From Mesorhizobium sp. SARCC-RB16n (GTDB lineage Bacteria; Pseudomonadota; Alphaproteobacteria; Rhizobiales; Rhizobiaceae), in the NCBI RefSeq assembly GCF_008520305.1, contig NZ_ML703256.1:58815-122814 (forward strand): a DNA stretch of 64,000 bases, in the 5' to 3' direction. Made by a program: the position numbers and the translations under genes. Numbering within the stretch: the stretch's first letter is position 1; the number at the start of each line of letters is the position of its first letter. The notes under the pieces were generated by a model that saw nothing but the letters and a program-made list of their open reading frames with translations, did no database searches and was not told the DNA's origin. Below are positions 43,053 through 51,257 of the stretch, one piece after another.

Positions 43053-43760
43053 CTAGAACGGAAGAACCTGGTCGAGGACCTGCTGGCCATAGGCCGGTTG
43101 CTGGATCTCGGTGATGCGGCCGCGTCCTCCGTAGGAGATGCGGGCCTCGGCGATGCGTTCGTAGGGGATCGTGTTCTCGGCGCCGATATCGGCCGGCCGC
43201 ACGATGCCGGCGATGGTCAGCACCCGGAGTTCGGCGTTGACGCGCACTTCCTGCGACCCGGTGATCATCAGATTGCCGTTGGGCAAGACATCGGTGACGA
43301 TGGCTGCCACATTGAGCTCAAGCGTTTCCGACCGCTTGATCTCACCATCGGCGGTCGTATCCGTTTGGGAATTGAGCGCTCCAGAGCCCTTGCCGGCGGT
43401 ACTCCATTTGTCCCACTGCGCGCTGAGATCGATTCCGAGCTTGCGGTTGGCGGTGCGGCTTCTGTCGTTCTGGTTCTTGAAGTTGGCGCGGTCGTTGATG
43501 CTGATCTTGACGGTCAGGATGTCGCCTTGCTGGAGCGCTCGTGGATCGGTGAAGAGCCGGCTCTGGCGGTCGTTCCACAGCGAGAACTTCTTTACCGGCT
43601 GCCGCGGCGTTTCTGGGTATTTATAAAGCGAGCCGGTGTTGCCGCCGTCGATGCCGGAGCCGACCGGAGACAATGCCGGTTCCTTGCCGACCTCCTTGAG
43701 GTTGGTTCCGCAGCCGGACAGTGCTGCGACCGCGCACAGGATGAGCATTCTGCGGATCAT
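43053..43760 (-). CDS. flgH: L-ring lipoprotein FlgH
   Basis: A 235-residue outer-membrane lipoprotein. The signal ends in a lipobox LSGC (Cys about residue 17). FlgH motifs are GSLYKYPETPRQPVKKFSLWNDRQSRLFTDPRALQQGDILTVKISINDRANFKN, LPNGNLMITGSQEVRVNAELRVLTIAGIVRPADI, and C-terminal EARISYGGRGRITEIQQPAYGQQVLDQVLPF. It forms the outer-membrane bushing with FlgI. The start overlaps the motE stop by four bases. Confidence 0.96.
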   Translation of the reverse strand: MIRRMLILCAVAALSGCGTNLKEVGKEPALSPVGSGIDGGNTGSLYKYPETPRQPVKKFSLWNDRQSRLFTDPRALQQGDILTVKISINDRANFKNQNDRSRTANRKLGIDLSAQWDKWSTAGKGSGALNSQTDTTADGEIKRSETLELNVAAIVTDVLPNGNLMITGSQEVRVNAELRVLTIAGIVRPADIGAENTIPYERIAEARISYGGRGRITEIQQPAYGQQVLDQVLPF

Positions 43761-44344
43761 GACGGATCTACCCTTCGGGCTGCGCTGGCCATGATGCCGG
43801 TGAGCGTCGCCGCCGCCTTCTGGTCCATTTCGTTGAGGATGACGCTGGCCTTGCGCGAATCGAGCTTCATCAGGATGGCCGCGGCCAGGTCTGCGTTGAC
43901 GATTGCGAGGCGTTCGGCCGCGGCATCGGGCTTCATGCCGGCATAGATCTTGACGACGCCGTCCTCGGCCCGGGCCAGGAAGACCTCGCGCCGCTTCAGC
44001 CAGGTCTCGTATTCGGCTTTCTTTGCGTCCAGAGCTTTCATGCGCTCGTCGATGCCGGCCTGGAGCTGTTTCAACTCCTCCGCCTGCAAGGCATAGCGGC
44101 GGTCGCGGGCAGCGTCGGCGATGTTGGAGCAGAAGCGCTCGATCTCGCTCTGGTCCGGCGCTTTCTCGCGCGTCAATTGCTGCGGCGCCACTGCGGGCTG
44201 TGCTCCGGGCAGAACCTGGCGAACGGCGTCCTCGCCGTGAGCGCGGCCGCCGAAAACGGAGATGGCCGCGAGAGTCGCGGCCGCAAACAGGATGGCGCGG
44301 GCGCGGCGTCTTTCGTGGGGCGAGAGGGAAGGCATCATCGGCAT
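43757..44344 (-). CDS. motE: MotE, periplasmic chaperone for MotC (MgtE-N-like)
   Basis: A 195-residue exported protein. N-terminal membrane/signal segment (about 16-36), then a charged helix (LQAEELKQLQAGIDERMKALDAKKAEYETWLKRREVFLARAEDGVVKIY, about 87-135) and an MgtE-N-type end (PDAAAERLAIVNADLAAAILMKLDSRKASVILNEMDQKAAATLTGIMA). In Sinorhizobium MotE is a disulphide-linked dimer needed for MotC stability; a lone cysteine is present here near residue 72. It lies between flgI and flgH. Confidence 0.88.
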   Translation of the reverse strand: MPMMPSLSPHERRRARAILFAAATLAAISVFGGRAHGEDAVRQVLPGAQPAVAPQQLTREKAPDQSEIERFCSNIADAARDRRYALQAEELKQLQAGIDERMKALDAKKAEYETWLKRREVFLARAEDGVVKIYAGMKPDAAAERLAIVNADLAAAILMKLDSRKASVILNEMDQKAAATLTGIMASAARRVDPS

Positions 44345-44347
44345 CGC

Positions 44348-45589
44348 CTATTGGAGAACCAGATCGGCTTGCAGGGCGCCGGCCGACTTGATGCCTTGCA
44401 GAATGGCAATGATGCCGTCCGGCTTGACGCCGAGACGGTTGAGGCCGGAAACGAGGGTTTGCAGGTCGGGCCCGTCGAGCACGGCGACGCGGCCGTTGGG
44501 CCGGCTGGCGTCGATGGCGGTGAACGGCTCGACGGCGGTTTCGCCCTTGGAGAAGGGTTCAGGCTGCACGACACGCGGCGCCTCGGTGATGCGCACCGTC
44601 AGTGTGCCGTGGCTGATGGCGACGCGCGAGATCTTGACGTCGTTGCCGATGACGATGGTGCCGGTGCGCTCGTCGATGACGACACGGGCCGGCGTGTCGG
44701 ATTCGACCACCAGATTCTCGATCTCGGCATAGAAGCGGGCCGCCGATACGCTCTTCGGCCTGTTGATCTGGACGGTGCGGGAATCGCGCTCGGCCGCCAC
44801 GCGCATGCCGAAGCGCTGGCTGGTGTAATCGTTGATCGCGTCAGCGATACGGATGGCGGTCGAAAAATCGGGATTGCGCAATTGCAGCGTCAGCGTCGGC
44901 TGGTCGTCGAATTCGGCCTTCACCGACCGCTCGACAATCGCGCCATTGGGTACCCGGCCGGCGGTCGGCACGCCTTGCGTCACCTGCTGGGCCTGGCCCT
45001 GGGCGGTGAAGCCAGAAACGATGACCGCCCCTTGGCCGACGGCGTAGATCTCTCCGTCCGCTGCCTTCAGCGGCGTCATGATCAGCGTGCCGCCTGAAAG
45101 CGAGGTGGCATCGCCCATCGAGGAAACGTCGATGTCGATGCGGGCACCCGACTGCACATAGGGTGGCATGTTGGCGGTGACGATGACGGCAGCGACGTTC
45201 TTGGCGCGTGCGCTGCCGCCTTCGGTGGCGATGCCCAGATTTTCGAGCATGGCGCGGATCGATTGTTCGGTGAACGGCGAATTGCGCAGGCTGTCGCCAG
45301 ATCCGGCAAGCCCGATGACGAGGCCGTAGCCGACGAGCTGGTTGTCGCGCGAGCTCTGCAACTGCGCGATGTCCTTGATGCGCGATGCGACCTGGCCTGG
45401 CGGCAGCGAACTCGGCCCGGGTGAAACGCGAAACATGCGCGTGGTGGTGGCCGGATCATATTCCGGATCGTCGTAGACACCGCCGTTCCTGGCGGCGAGT
45501 TCGCGCTTGGCCTTGGGCGTCAGGCCGTCGGCCAGCGCCGGCTGCAAGCCAAGTGCCGCCGCGAGCAGAAGGGCAAATGGGCGCATCAT
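44348..45589 (-). CDS. flgI: P-ring protein FlgI
   Basis: A 413-residue periplasmic protein, signal about 1-20. Family blocks: SRIKDIAQLQSSRDNQLVGYGLVIGLAGSGDSLRNSPFTEQSIRAMLENLGI, VTANMPPYVQSGARIDIDVSSMGDATSLSGGTLIMTPL, and C-terminal DGPDLQTLVSGLNRLGVKPDGIIAILQGIKSAGALQADLVLQ. It is slightly longer than the usual 365-370 residues owing to about 40 extra N-terminal residues after the signal. It forms the peptidoglycan bushing around the rod. The start overlaps the flgA stop by four bases. Confidence 0.96.
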   Translation of the reverse strand: MMRPFALLLAAALGLQPALADGLTPKAKRELAARNGGVYDDPEYDPATTTRMFRVSPGPSSLPPGQVASRIKDIAQLQSSRDNQLVGYGLVIGLAGSGDSLRNSPFTEQSIRAMLENLGIATEGGSARAKNVAAVIVTANMPPYVQSGARIDIDVSSMGDATSLSGGTLIMTPLKAADGEIYAVGQGAVIVSGFTAQGQAQQVTQGVPTAGRVPNGAIVERSVKAEFDDQPTLTLQLRNPDFSTAIRIADAINDYTSQRFGMRVAAERDSRTVQINRPKSVSAARFYAEIENLVVESDTPARVVIDERTGTIVIGNDVKISRVAISHGTLTVRITEAPRVVQPEPFSKGETAVEPFTAIDASRPNGRVAVLDGPDLQTLVSGLNRLGVKPDGIIAILQGIKSAGALQADLVLQ

Positions 45590-46125
45590 GAAGCGCTGAC
45601 CTGGATGGTTCCGTCGGCCATCACCGTGCCGGAGAGAATCTTGCCGCTGTCGCTGTTGCGAACCTTGATGAGGTCGCCGGCCGAACCTGGCTGCAACGTC
45701 ACGGCGGTGGCGGATATCGTCAGTCCGCCGGCAATGAAGAAGACCTGCACGGCAGCACCCTGTTCGACCAGCCAGGCTTCGCGGATGGCGGTGGTCGGAA
45801 TGTAACGGCCGGGCAGCAGCGTGCGCTTGGCGATCTTGCCCTGGAGTTCCTCGGCGTTGGTCGCCACCGCGTCGGGCTTGTGCTTGCCCGGGATGAGGGT
45901 GACCTGCTTCAGGGCGCCGAGTTCGATTGTCTCGCCGGGATAGATGACGCAGTTGGGGATCAGCACGACCTCGCCGGCAGGCTGGTTGCTCGCGATCCGG
46001 GTGGCCGACTGGCCCGTCGATTGGCTTGCCGATTCCTGGGCGAAAGCCGGCATGCCGCCGACCGCCAGCGCAAGGGTCAGCGCGGCGCGGCGGAATGCGG
46101 AGCAGGAGATCGGCATGGCCATCAT
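45586..46125 (-). CDS. flgA: P-ring assembly chaperone FlgA
   Basis: A 179-residue periplasmic protein, signal peptide about 1-31 (ending AFAQ). SAF-type C-terminal domain: KRTLLPGRYIPTTAIREAWLVEQGAAVQVFFIAGGLTISATAVTLQPGSAGDLIKVRNSDSGKILSGTVMADGTIQV. It binds FlgI during P-ring formation. It starts three bases after the flgG stop and overlaps flgI, in line with their joint function. Confidence 0.93.
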   Translation of the reverse strand: MMAMPISCSAFRRAALTLALAVGGMPAFAQESASQSTGQSATRIASNQPAGEVVLIPNCVIYPGETIELGALKQVTLIPGKHKPDAVATNAEELQGKIAKRTLLPGRYIPTTAIREAWLVEQGAAVQVFFIAGGLTISATAVTLQPGSAGDLIKVRNSDSGKILSGTVMADGTIQVSAS

Positions 46126-46128
46126 CCG

Positions 46129-46917
46129 TTACCTGATGTTCTTGGAGACGACGGAGGCCATGTCATCGGCGGCCTGGATGACCTTGGAATTCATCTCATA
46201 GGCGCGCTGCGCCGAGATCAGTTCGGTGATTTCCTTGACCGGATCGACGTTGGAAGCCTCGAGATAGCCTTGCTGGACGGTGGCGAAGCCGGGATCGCCG
46301 GGAACGCCGACATTGGCTGGGCCGGAAGCCGTCGTTTCCTGGAACAGATTGTCGCCGAGCGGCGCAAGGCCCGCCTCGTTGGCGAAGTTGGCGATCTGGA
46401 GTTGGCCGAGCGTCTGCAGGTTGGTCTGGCCGTCGATGCGGGCGAAGACCTGACCGGTCTTGTTGACGATGACCTCGACGGCGTTGACCGGCACGGTAAT
46501 GGCCGGAATGACACTGGCGCCGTCAACCGTCACCAACTGGCCGGTGGCGTTGGTGTTGAAGGCACCGGCGCGGGTGTAGAGCGTGCCGCCATCGGCGCCC
46601 TCGATCTGGAACCAGCCCCTGCCGGTGAGCGCCATGTCGAAACTATTGCCGGTGCTGGTCAGTTCGCCCTGGGTGTGGACGTTGCGCACGGCGGTCGTCT
46701 TGACGCCGAGACCGATCGAAACGCCTTCTGGCACCAGCGAGGCGTTGGAGCGGTTCGGCACGCCCTGCGTGCGGTCGACCTGGTAGAGCAGGTCGGAGAA
46801 TTCGGCGCGCGCGCGCTTGTAGCCGGTGGTGTTGATGTTGGCGATGTTGTTGGCGATGACTTCCAGATTGGTCTGCTGGGCATTCATGCCGGTGGCGGCG
46901 ATGGCGAGTGCTTTCAT
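46129..46917 (-). CDS. flgG: Distal rod protein FlgG
   Basis: A 262-residue axial protein with the standard length. N-terminal [46 protein letters not shown], FlgG-specific internal repeats, and C-terminal [49 protein letters not shown]. It forms the straight distal rod and is exported by the type III system. Confidence 0.97.
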   Translation of the reverse strand: MKALAIAATGMNAQQTNLEVIANNIANINTTGYKRARAEFSDLLYQVDRTQGVPNRSNASLVPEGVSIGLGVKTTAVRNVHTQGELTSTGNSFDMALTGRGWFQIEGADGGTLYTRAGAFNTNATGQLVTVDGASVIPAITVPVNAVEVIVNKTGQVFARIDGQTNLQTLGQLQIANFANEAGLAPLGDNLFQETTASGPANVGVPGDPGFATVQQGYLEASNVDPVKEITELISAQRAYEMNSKVIQAADDMASVVSKNIR

Positions 46918-46928
46918 GGCCTAACTCC

Positions 46929-47252
46929 TCAGATGCCCATGCGACTGACTTCGAGATAGGCCGAGACCACCTTGTCGCGGATGGCGACGGCGGTCTGCAG
47001 CGCCTGCTGGGCGCTCATCACGGCATCGACGACCTGACGGGTGTCGGCGTCGCCCTTCAGCGCCTGCATCGACACCTGCTCGGCATTCTGCATAGTGGTG
47101 ACGGTCTTGGAAGCCGCCTGGCTCACCGCTTCAGCGAAGGAGGTGCCAAGGTTGCCTGCTGTCGTGGGCGCGACACCGCCCTGAAGCAGGTCGGTCGCCG
47201 TATCGCCCAGCCCAGGCTTCAGGTTAAGCGCGCCGATGCCGTTGACGATCAT
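46929..47252 (-). CDS. fliE: Hook-basal body junction protein FliE
   Basis: A 107-residue small axial protein linking the MS ring to the rod. The C-terminal two-thirds carry the signature [70 protein letters not shown]. It overlaps flgC by four bases (ATGA). Confidence 0.95.
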   Translation of the reverse strand: MIVNGIGALNLKPGLGDTATDLLQGGVAPTTAGNLGTSFAEAVSQAASKTVTTMQNAEQVSMQALKGDADTRQVVDAVMSAQQALQTAVAIRDKVVSAYLEVSRMGI

Positions 47253-47665
47253 TGGTTCCTCATCAGGTCGATGGTCATTGAAATGAGATCGCGCGCCTGC
47301 TTCACGACTTGCAGGTTGGCCTCGTAGGAGCGGTTGGCCTCGGTCATATCGGCCATTTCGATCAGCACGTTCACATTGGGCATCTTGACGTAGCCCTTCT
47401 CGTCGGCGGCTTCGTTGCCGGGCTGGAATTCGATGGGAAAGTTGCTCGGGTCGCGGTCGATCGAGTTCACCTCAACCGTCGAGCTGCCGGAGGCCCGGTC
47501 GAGTTGGGAGACGAAGCTGATGGTCTTGCGGCGATACGGGTCGGCGCCCGGCGTGGTGCCCGTCGACTGGGCGTTGGCGAGGTTTTCCGAAACCACGCGC
47601 AGGCGCTCGGACTGGGCGCCGAGGCCTGATGCTGCGACTTTGAGAGCTGCGGTCAGTGCGTCCAT
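47249..47665 (-). CDS. flgC: Proximal rod protein FlgC
   Basis: A 138-residue axial protein: [48 protein letters not shown] at the N-terminus and [47 protein letters not shown] at the C-terminus, both FlgC hallmarks. It lies two bases after flgB and overlaps fliE. Confidence 0.97.
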   Translation of the reverse strand: MDALTAALKVAASGLGAQSERLRVVSENLANAQSTGTTPGADPYRRKTISFVSQLDRASGSSTVEVNSIDRDPSNFPIEFQPGNEAADEKGYVKMPNVNVLIEMADMTEANRSYEANLQVVKQARDLISMTIDLMRNQ

Positions 47666-47667
47666 GG

Positions 47668-48048
47668 TCAGCTCTTCACCGCCATCATCATCATTGAGTG
47701 GAATGCCTTGACGATGGCCGTGTTGAGCTCGAAGGAGCGGCGCACCTCGCCGGCCTTGAGGAGCTGGTCTTCAAGCACGACCGTGTTCTTGGACGGCATG
47801 ATCACGCCGCCGTCTTCCTGCGGCTTGATGGCGAAGCCGGCATTGGTGGCCGCGCTGCCGAGATGGCCGGGCTCGGTGATCTGGAGCGACACCGCGGTGC
47901 GGTCGAGCACCTTCTCGAACGGCTCGACGTCGTTTGCCGTGTAGCCCGGCGTGTTGGCATTGGCGATGTTGCCGGCCACAGCCGACTGACGCACGGACAG
48001 CCACTGCGCTTGCTTGGCGGCGAGATCGAAAAGGGAAACGGGCTCCAT
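47668..48048 (-). CDS. flgB: Proximal rod protein FlgB
   Basis: A 126-residue axial protein: [48 protein letters not shown] at the N-terminus and [22 protein letters not shown] at the C-terminus. The ATG at 48048 has GGAGA upstream. The 265 bases before it contain three palindromic repeats, so the flgB mRNA either starts there or reads through highly structured leader sequence from fliI and the preceding gene. Confidence 0.96.
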   Translation of the reverse strand: MEPVSLFDLAAKQAQWLSVRQSAVAGNIANANTPGYTANDVEPFEKVLDRTAVSLQITEPGHLGSAATNAGFAIKPQEDGGVIMPSKNTVVLEDQLLKAGEVRRSFELNTAIVKAFHSMMMMAVKS

Positions 48049-48113
48049 GGGAATCTCCGGGCATGTGCCCAAAGACTAGGCCGCCAGTCTTGCGCGGACC
48101 TTGCGGACGGTCG

Positions 48114-48219
48114 CTACAGCATGTCGCGGCGAATAGGATTCGCCCGACCTGCTGTAAGCTTCTGATTTTATGCATGTCGTTGTCCCGGAACCGAGGACAC
48201 TTCCGGGCGACATGCATTA
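48114..48219 (+). repeat. Composite palindromic repeat (elements A + B), copy 2, inside the flagellar gene series
   Basis: A 106-base unit with only two differences from 4857-4962. Element A is at 48116-48155 and element B at 48170-48217 (CCCGGAA / TTCCGGG stem). It lies between flgB and the preceding minus-strand gene. Confidence 0.9.
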
Positions 48220-48221
48220 GT

Positions 48222-48266
48222 GCATGATGCCGGAAAGTGTGAAGCGGTTTCCGGACGAAATTTTGC
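48222..48266 (+). repeat. Palindromic repeat, family D
   Basis: Inner stem CCGGAAA (48230-48236) / TTTCCGG (48248-48254) around GTGTGAAGCGG, with imperfect outer arms (GCATGATG / ATTTTGC). It abuts the composite repeat and is related to 7049-7071. Confidence 0.7.
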
Positions 48267-48313
48267 TCTATCTCGTTGAATGGAGCCGAATCTGGGCAAA
48301 AGCCGAGACGGCC

Positions 48314-49147
48314 TTACCTGGAAAGCTCGATCACCTGGTTGGCGCTGGTGAGCATGACCCATTTACCGTTGCGCTGCTCGATCGCCGATACCTTGCTGGA
48401 ATCCGGAAGCGTCGAACCGCGCTGGACCATCCACAGGCCGGTGTCGTCCTCGATCATGGCTCGGCCGTTGGCGACATGGATCATGCGGAACTTTGCGATG
48501 TCGGCGGGGAAGGGCTGTTCGCCGGGCGGCTCCGTTCTGGAATCGTCCTGCACCGCGCCAGTGGCGAGCAGGTCGACGTTGGTGTTGGGAACGTCCTTGG
48601 CCGTCAGCGGTGCGCTGCGTGCGGCAACCACCCCACCGCCCGCGCGCCCGGAATTGGTGCCGGTACCGCCGAACTTGATCGCCTGGACGCCGAACTGGTC
48701 CTGATTGAAGAAAATGTACCAGGGAAACAGGGCGCAGGTCAGGCCGAGCGTGATGCCGAGCACGGCTATGACGACGTCGCTGCGACGGTCCGCCTTCTTC
48801 CTCAATTTTGGAAATTGCGGCTTTGGCGGTTGCGGCCATTCGGCGACGGAAAAAAGGTCTTCGATCAGCGATTCGCGGCTTGCCTGCGTCACCTCGGGAG
48901 CATCGACGCCGGGAACCACATGCGTTGAGGAAAGGGCAGCCCGACCCAGAACGGGCTCGGATCTGGGGAAAGCCGGTTTGACGGCCCTGGCTATAACAGC
49001 CGCGGTCCTGGCAGCGATGGCGCCGGCGGCGTTTGCCTTGGCGACCCTGGCCTCCTCCGCACGAGCCTGCTCCGCGGCGTTCGCCTCGGCGATCATCTCG
49101 TTCAGGAGGCGCTCGGTGTACTGGCGTTCAGTCTCCTGGTTCGGCAT
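48314..49147 (-). CDS. Unknown single-span membrane protein of the rhizobial flagellar locus
   Basis: A 277-residue protein. An Ala/Glu/Arg-rich helical cytoplasmic part (about 1-115, with RQYTERLLNEMIAEANAAEQARAEEARVAKANAAG) is followed by one membrane span (about 129-151: DVVIAVLGITLGLTCALFPWYIFF). A periplasmic part has a Gly-rich linker and a small beta domain (FRMIHVANGRAMIEDDTGLWMVQRGSTLPDSSKVSAIEQRNGKWVMLTSANQVIEL). The family is not recognised. It overlaps the fliI 3' end by 20 bases, and the start has AAGGGA upstream, so it is coupled to fliI. A hypothetical gene holds the same place in Sinorhizobium, suggesting a motility role. Confidence 0.75.
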   Translation of the reverse strand: MPNQETERQYTERLLNEMIAEANAAEQARAEEARVAKANAAGAIAARTAAVIARAVKPAFPRSEPVLGRAALSSTHVVPGVDAPEVTQASRESLIEDLFSVAEWPQPPKPQFPKLRKKADRRSDVVIAVLGITLGLTCALFPWYIFFNQDQFGVQAIKFGGTGTNSGRAGGGVVAARSAPLTAKDVPNTNVDLLATGAVQDDSRTEPPGEQPFPADIAKFRMIHVANGRAMIEDDTGLWMVQRGSTLPDSSKVSAIEQRNGKWVMLTSANQVIELSR

Positions 49148-50528
49148 TCTGCTTTCCCTTGAGATGGCGGGCAAGGTCGGAGAACGGATCGGCGGACGGA
49201 CGGTCCCTGGGCGATTGCGTCAGTGCCTCATAGAACAGGGGCACCTGGCGCACCGCCATGTCGAGTTCGGCGTCGATACCGCCCTGATAGGCGCCGAGCA
49301 GGCGGATATCGCGCGTGTCCTCGAAGCGGGAGATCATCGACTTCAGCCGCGTCACCAGGGCTCGCTGCTCGACGCTCCAGGCCTTGCCGGCAAGTCGCGA
49401 TATGGACGACAGCGGATTGACGGGCGGATAGCGGCCCTGTTCCGCGATCGCGCGGTCGAGCACGACATGGCCGTCGAGGATGCCGCGCACCGAATCGGCG
49501 ACCGGATCGTTGTGATCGTCGCCGTCGACCAGCACGGAGATGATGGCGGTGATCGAGCCCTTACCTTCGGCTCCAGGCCCGGCGCGCTCCAGCAGCTTGG
49601 GCAATTCGGTGAAGACCGAGGCGGGGTAGCCCCGGGCGACCGGCGGCTCGCCGGTTCCCGTCGCCACCTCGCGCAGCGCATGGGCGAAGCGGGTGATGGA
49701 ATCCAGAACCAGAAGCACACGGTGGCCCTGGTCGCGAAAATGCTCGGCCACACGCATGGCGGTGTCGGGCGCGCGCCGGCGCATCATGGCGCTCTCGTCG
49801 CTGGTGGCGACGACGGCGACGGTCTTGGCCATGCTGTCGCCGATCGTGTCCTCGAGGAATTCGCGGACCTCGCGGCCGCGTTCACCGATCAGCGCCACGA
49901 CGACGGTGTCGAACGCGTCGGCGCCGGCGAGCATGGCAAGCAGCGTCGACTTGCCGACGCCGGAGCCGGCGAAGACGCCCATGCGTTGGCCGAAGCAGAG
50001 CGGCGTGAAGATGTCGATGACCTTGACGCCGGTCATGAAGGCGGTGCCGACACGTTGCCGCTCCATGGCGCCGGGTGTCGCAGCGGCCGCCGACATGTCG
50101 TCGCCCCTGATCAAAGGCGGACCACCATCGATCGCCCGGGTGAGCGCGTCGATGGCGCGGCCGCGCCACGAAGCATGCGGCGCCACCGCGAGGGGACCCC
50201 TGCGGAACACGGCGTCGCCGATACCGGTGTCGGCGCTGCGTTCGAAGGGGGCGATCACAACCTCGTCACGGCTGATCTTGACGATCTCGCCGCGGCGCGC
50301 ACCGGCCTGGCCGCGCTGCTCGACAATGTCACCCAGCCTGGTGAAATCGGAAAGGCCGCGCACCTTGTAGTGCGTCGGCGTGACCTCGGTGACGAGGCCG
50401 CCGCGCTTGACCAGCCCGTCGCTGTCGCCGAAGCGCCTGATAATCCGCTCCAAAGCGGCAAGCCTATCCTCCGGCGGCGGCTGGAGCTGTCTTTCGGGTG
50501 CGCGGATGGATGGCTGCTCTGACGACAT
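49128..50528 (-). CDS. fliI: Flagellar export ATPase FliI
   Basis: A 466-residue F1-beta-like hexameric ATPase that powers unloading of export substrates. Walker A GSGVGKSTLL at about residue 175, Walker B LLVLDSITRFAHALREVA near 260, and the Y/G-rich YPASVFTELPKLLERAG segment. N-terminal FliH-interaction helix. It starts one base past the flgF stop. Both proposed partners (FliH-like 36810-37430, FliJ-like 16349-16732) are encoded elsewhere in the locus. Confidence 0.96.
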   Translation of the reverse strand: MSSEQPSIRAPERQLQPPPEDRLAALERIIRRFGDSDGLVKRGGLVTEVTPTHYKVRGLSDFTRLGDIVEQRGQAGARRGEIVKISRDEVVIAPFERSADTGIGDAVFRRGPLAVAPHASWRGRAIDALTRAIDGGPPLIRGDDMSAAAATPGAMERQRVGTAFMTGVKVIDIFTPLCFGQRMGVFAGSGVGKSTLLAMLAGADAFDTVVVALIGERGREVREFLEDTIGDSMAKTVAVVATSDESAMMRRRAPDTAMRVAEHFRDQGHRVLLVLDSITRFAHALREVATGTGEPPVARGYPASVFTELPKLLERAGPGAEGKGSITAIISVLVDGDDHNDPVADSVRGILDGHVVLDRAIAEQGRYPPVNPLSSISRLAGKAWSVEQRALVTRLKSMISRFEDTRDIRLLGAYQGGIDAELDMAVRQVPLFYEALTQSPRDRPSADPFSDLARHLKGKQNAEPGD

Positions 50529-50529
50529 G

Positions 50530-51255
50530 CTACGACTTCGAGCCGAGCGTCTTTATCGCCTCGTCGGTGGAGGAATCGGTCTGGCGCATCAGCGCGGCCG
50601 TGTTCTCGAAAGCGCGCTGGACCATGATCAGCCGGGTCATTTCCAGCACCGGATTGACGTTGGATTCCTCGACGAATCCCTGGGCGACGCCGATGTCGGA
50701 GCGGTCGGTGACCGGTTCGGGCGTGCGTGCGGGCACAATGCCGGAATTGCCGTAGCGCACGAAATTCTCGCCCGGGTCGAAATTGTAGAGGCCGATCGAG
50801 CCGACGAGCTGGTCGTTCTGGCGCAGCGAGCCGTCGGCGCCGGCCTTGGGCGGACCGTTGCGGGGATCGAGCTGGATCGGCGCGCCGCCGGCGTCGAGCA
50901 CCGGATGCCCCTCGACCGACATCAGCTCGCCATTCTCGTTCATGGAGAAGCGGCCGTCACGGGTCATGACGGTGCCGGCCGGCGTGTCGATGGCGAACCA
51001 GGCGTCGCCCTGGATGGCGAAATCGAACGGATTGCCGGTCTCAGTCATGGAGCCGTGAGCTCCCGACAGAAAGGTCTTGCCGGAGGACGCGAACGAAACC
51101 GACTTCTGCCCGGTACCCGACACCACGTCCGCGAACTTCACCCCTGTGGCACGAAAGCCGACGGTGTTGGCGTTGGCGACATTGTCGGCGATCGTGTCGA
51201 GCCGGCGCTCGAGGGCCATCTGCGCGGAGAGGGCGACGTAAAGACTGTCTCGCAT
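50530..51255 (-). CDS. flgF: Proximal rod protein FlgF
   Basis: A 241-residue axial protein: LYVALSAQMALERRLDTIADNVANANTVGFRATGVKFADVVSGTG at the N-terminus, ISMTETGNPFDFAIQGDAWFAIDTPAGTVMTRDG-type FlgF/G centre, and VAQGFVEESNVNPVLEMTRLIMVQRAFENTAALM at the C-terminus. It follows the DUF1217 gene by two bases. Confidence 0.95.
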   Translation of the reverse strand: MRDSLYVALSAQMALERRLDTIADNVANANTVGFRATGVKFADVVSGTGQKSVSFASSGKTFLSGAHGSMTETGNPFDFAIQGDAWFAIDTPAGTVMTRDGRFSMNENGELMSVEGHPVLDAGGAPIQLDPRNGPPKAGADGSLRQNDQLVGSIGLYNFDPGENFVRYGNSGIVPARTPEPVTDRSDIGVAQGFVEESNVNPVLEMTRLIMVQRAFENTAALMRQTDSSTDEAIKTLGSKS

Positions 51256-51257
51256 GA

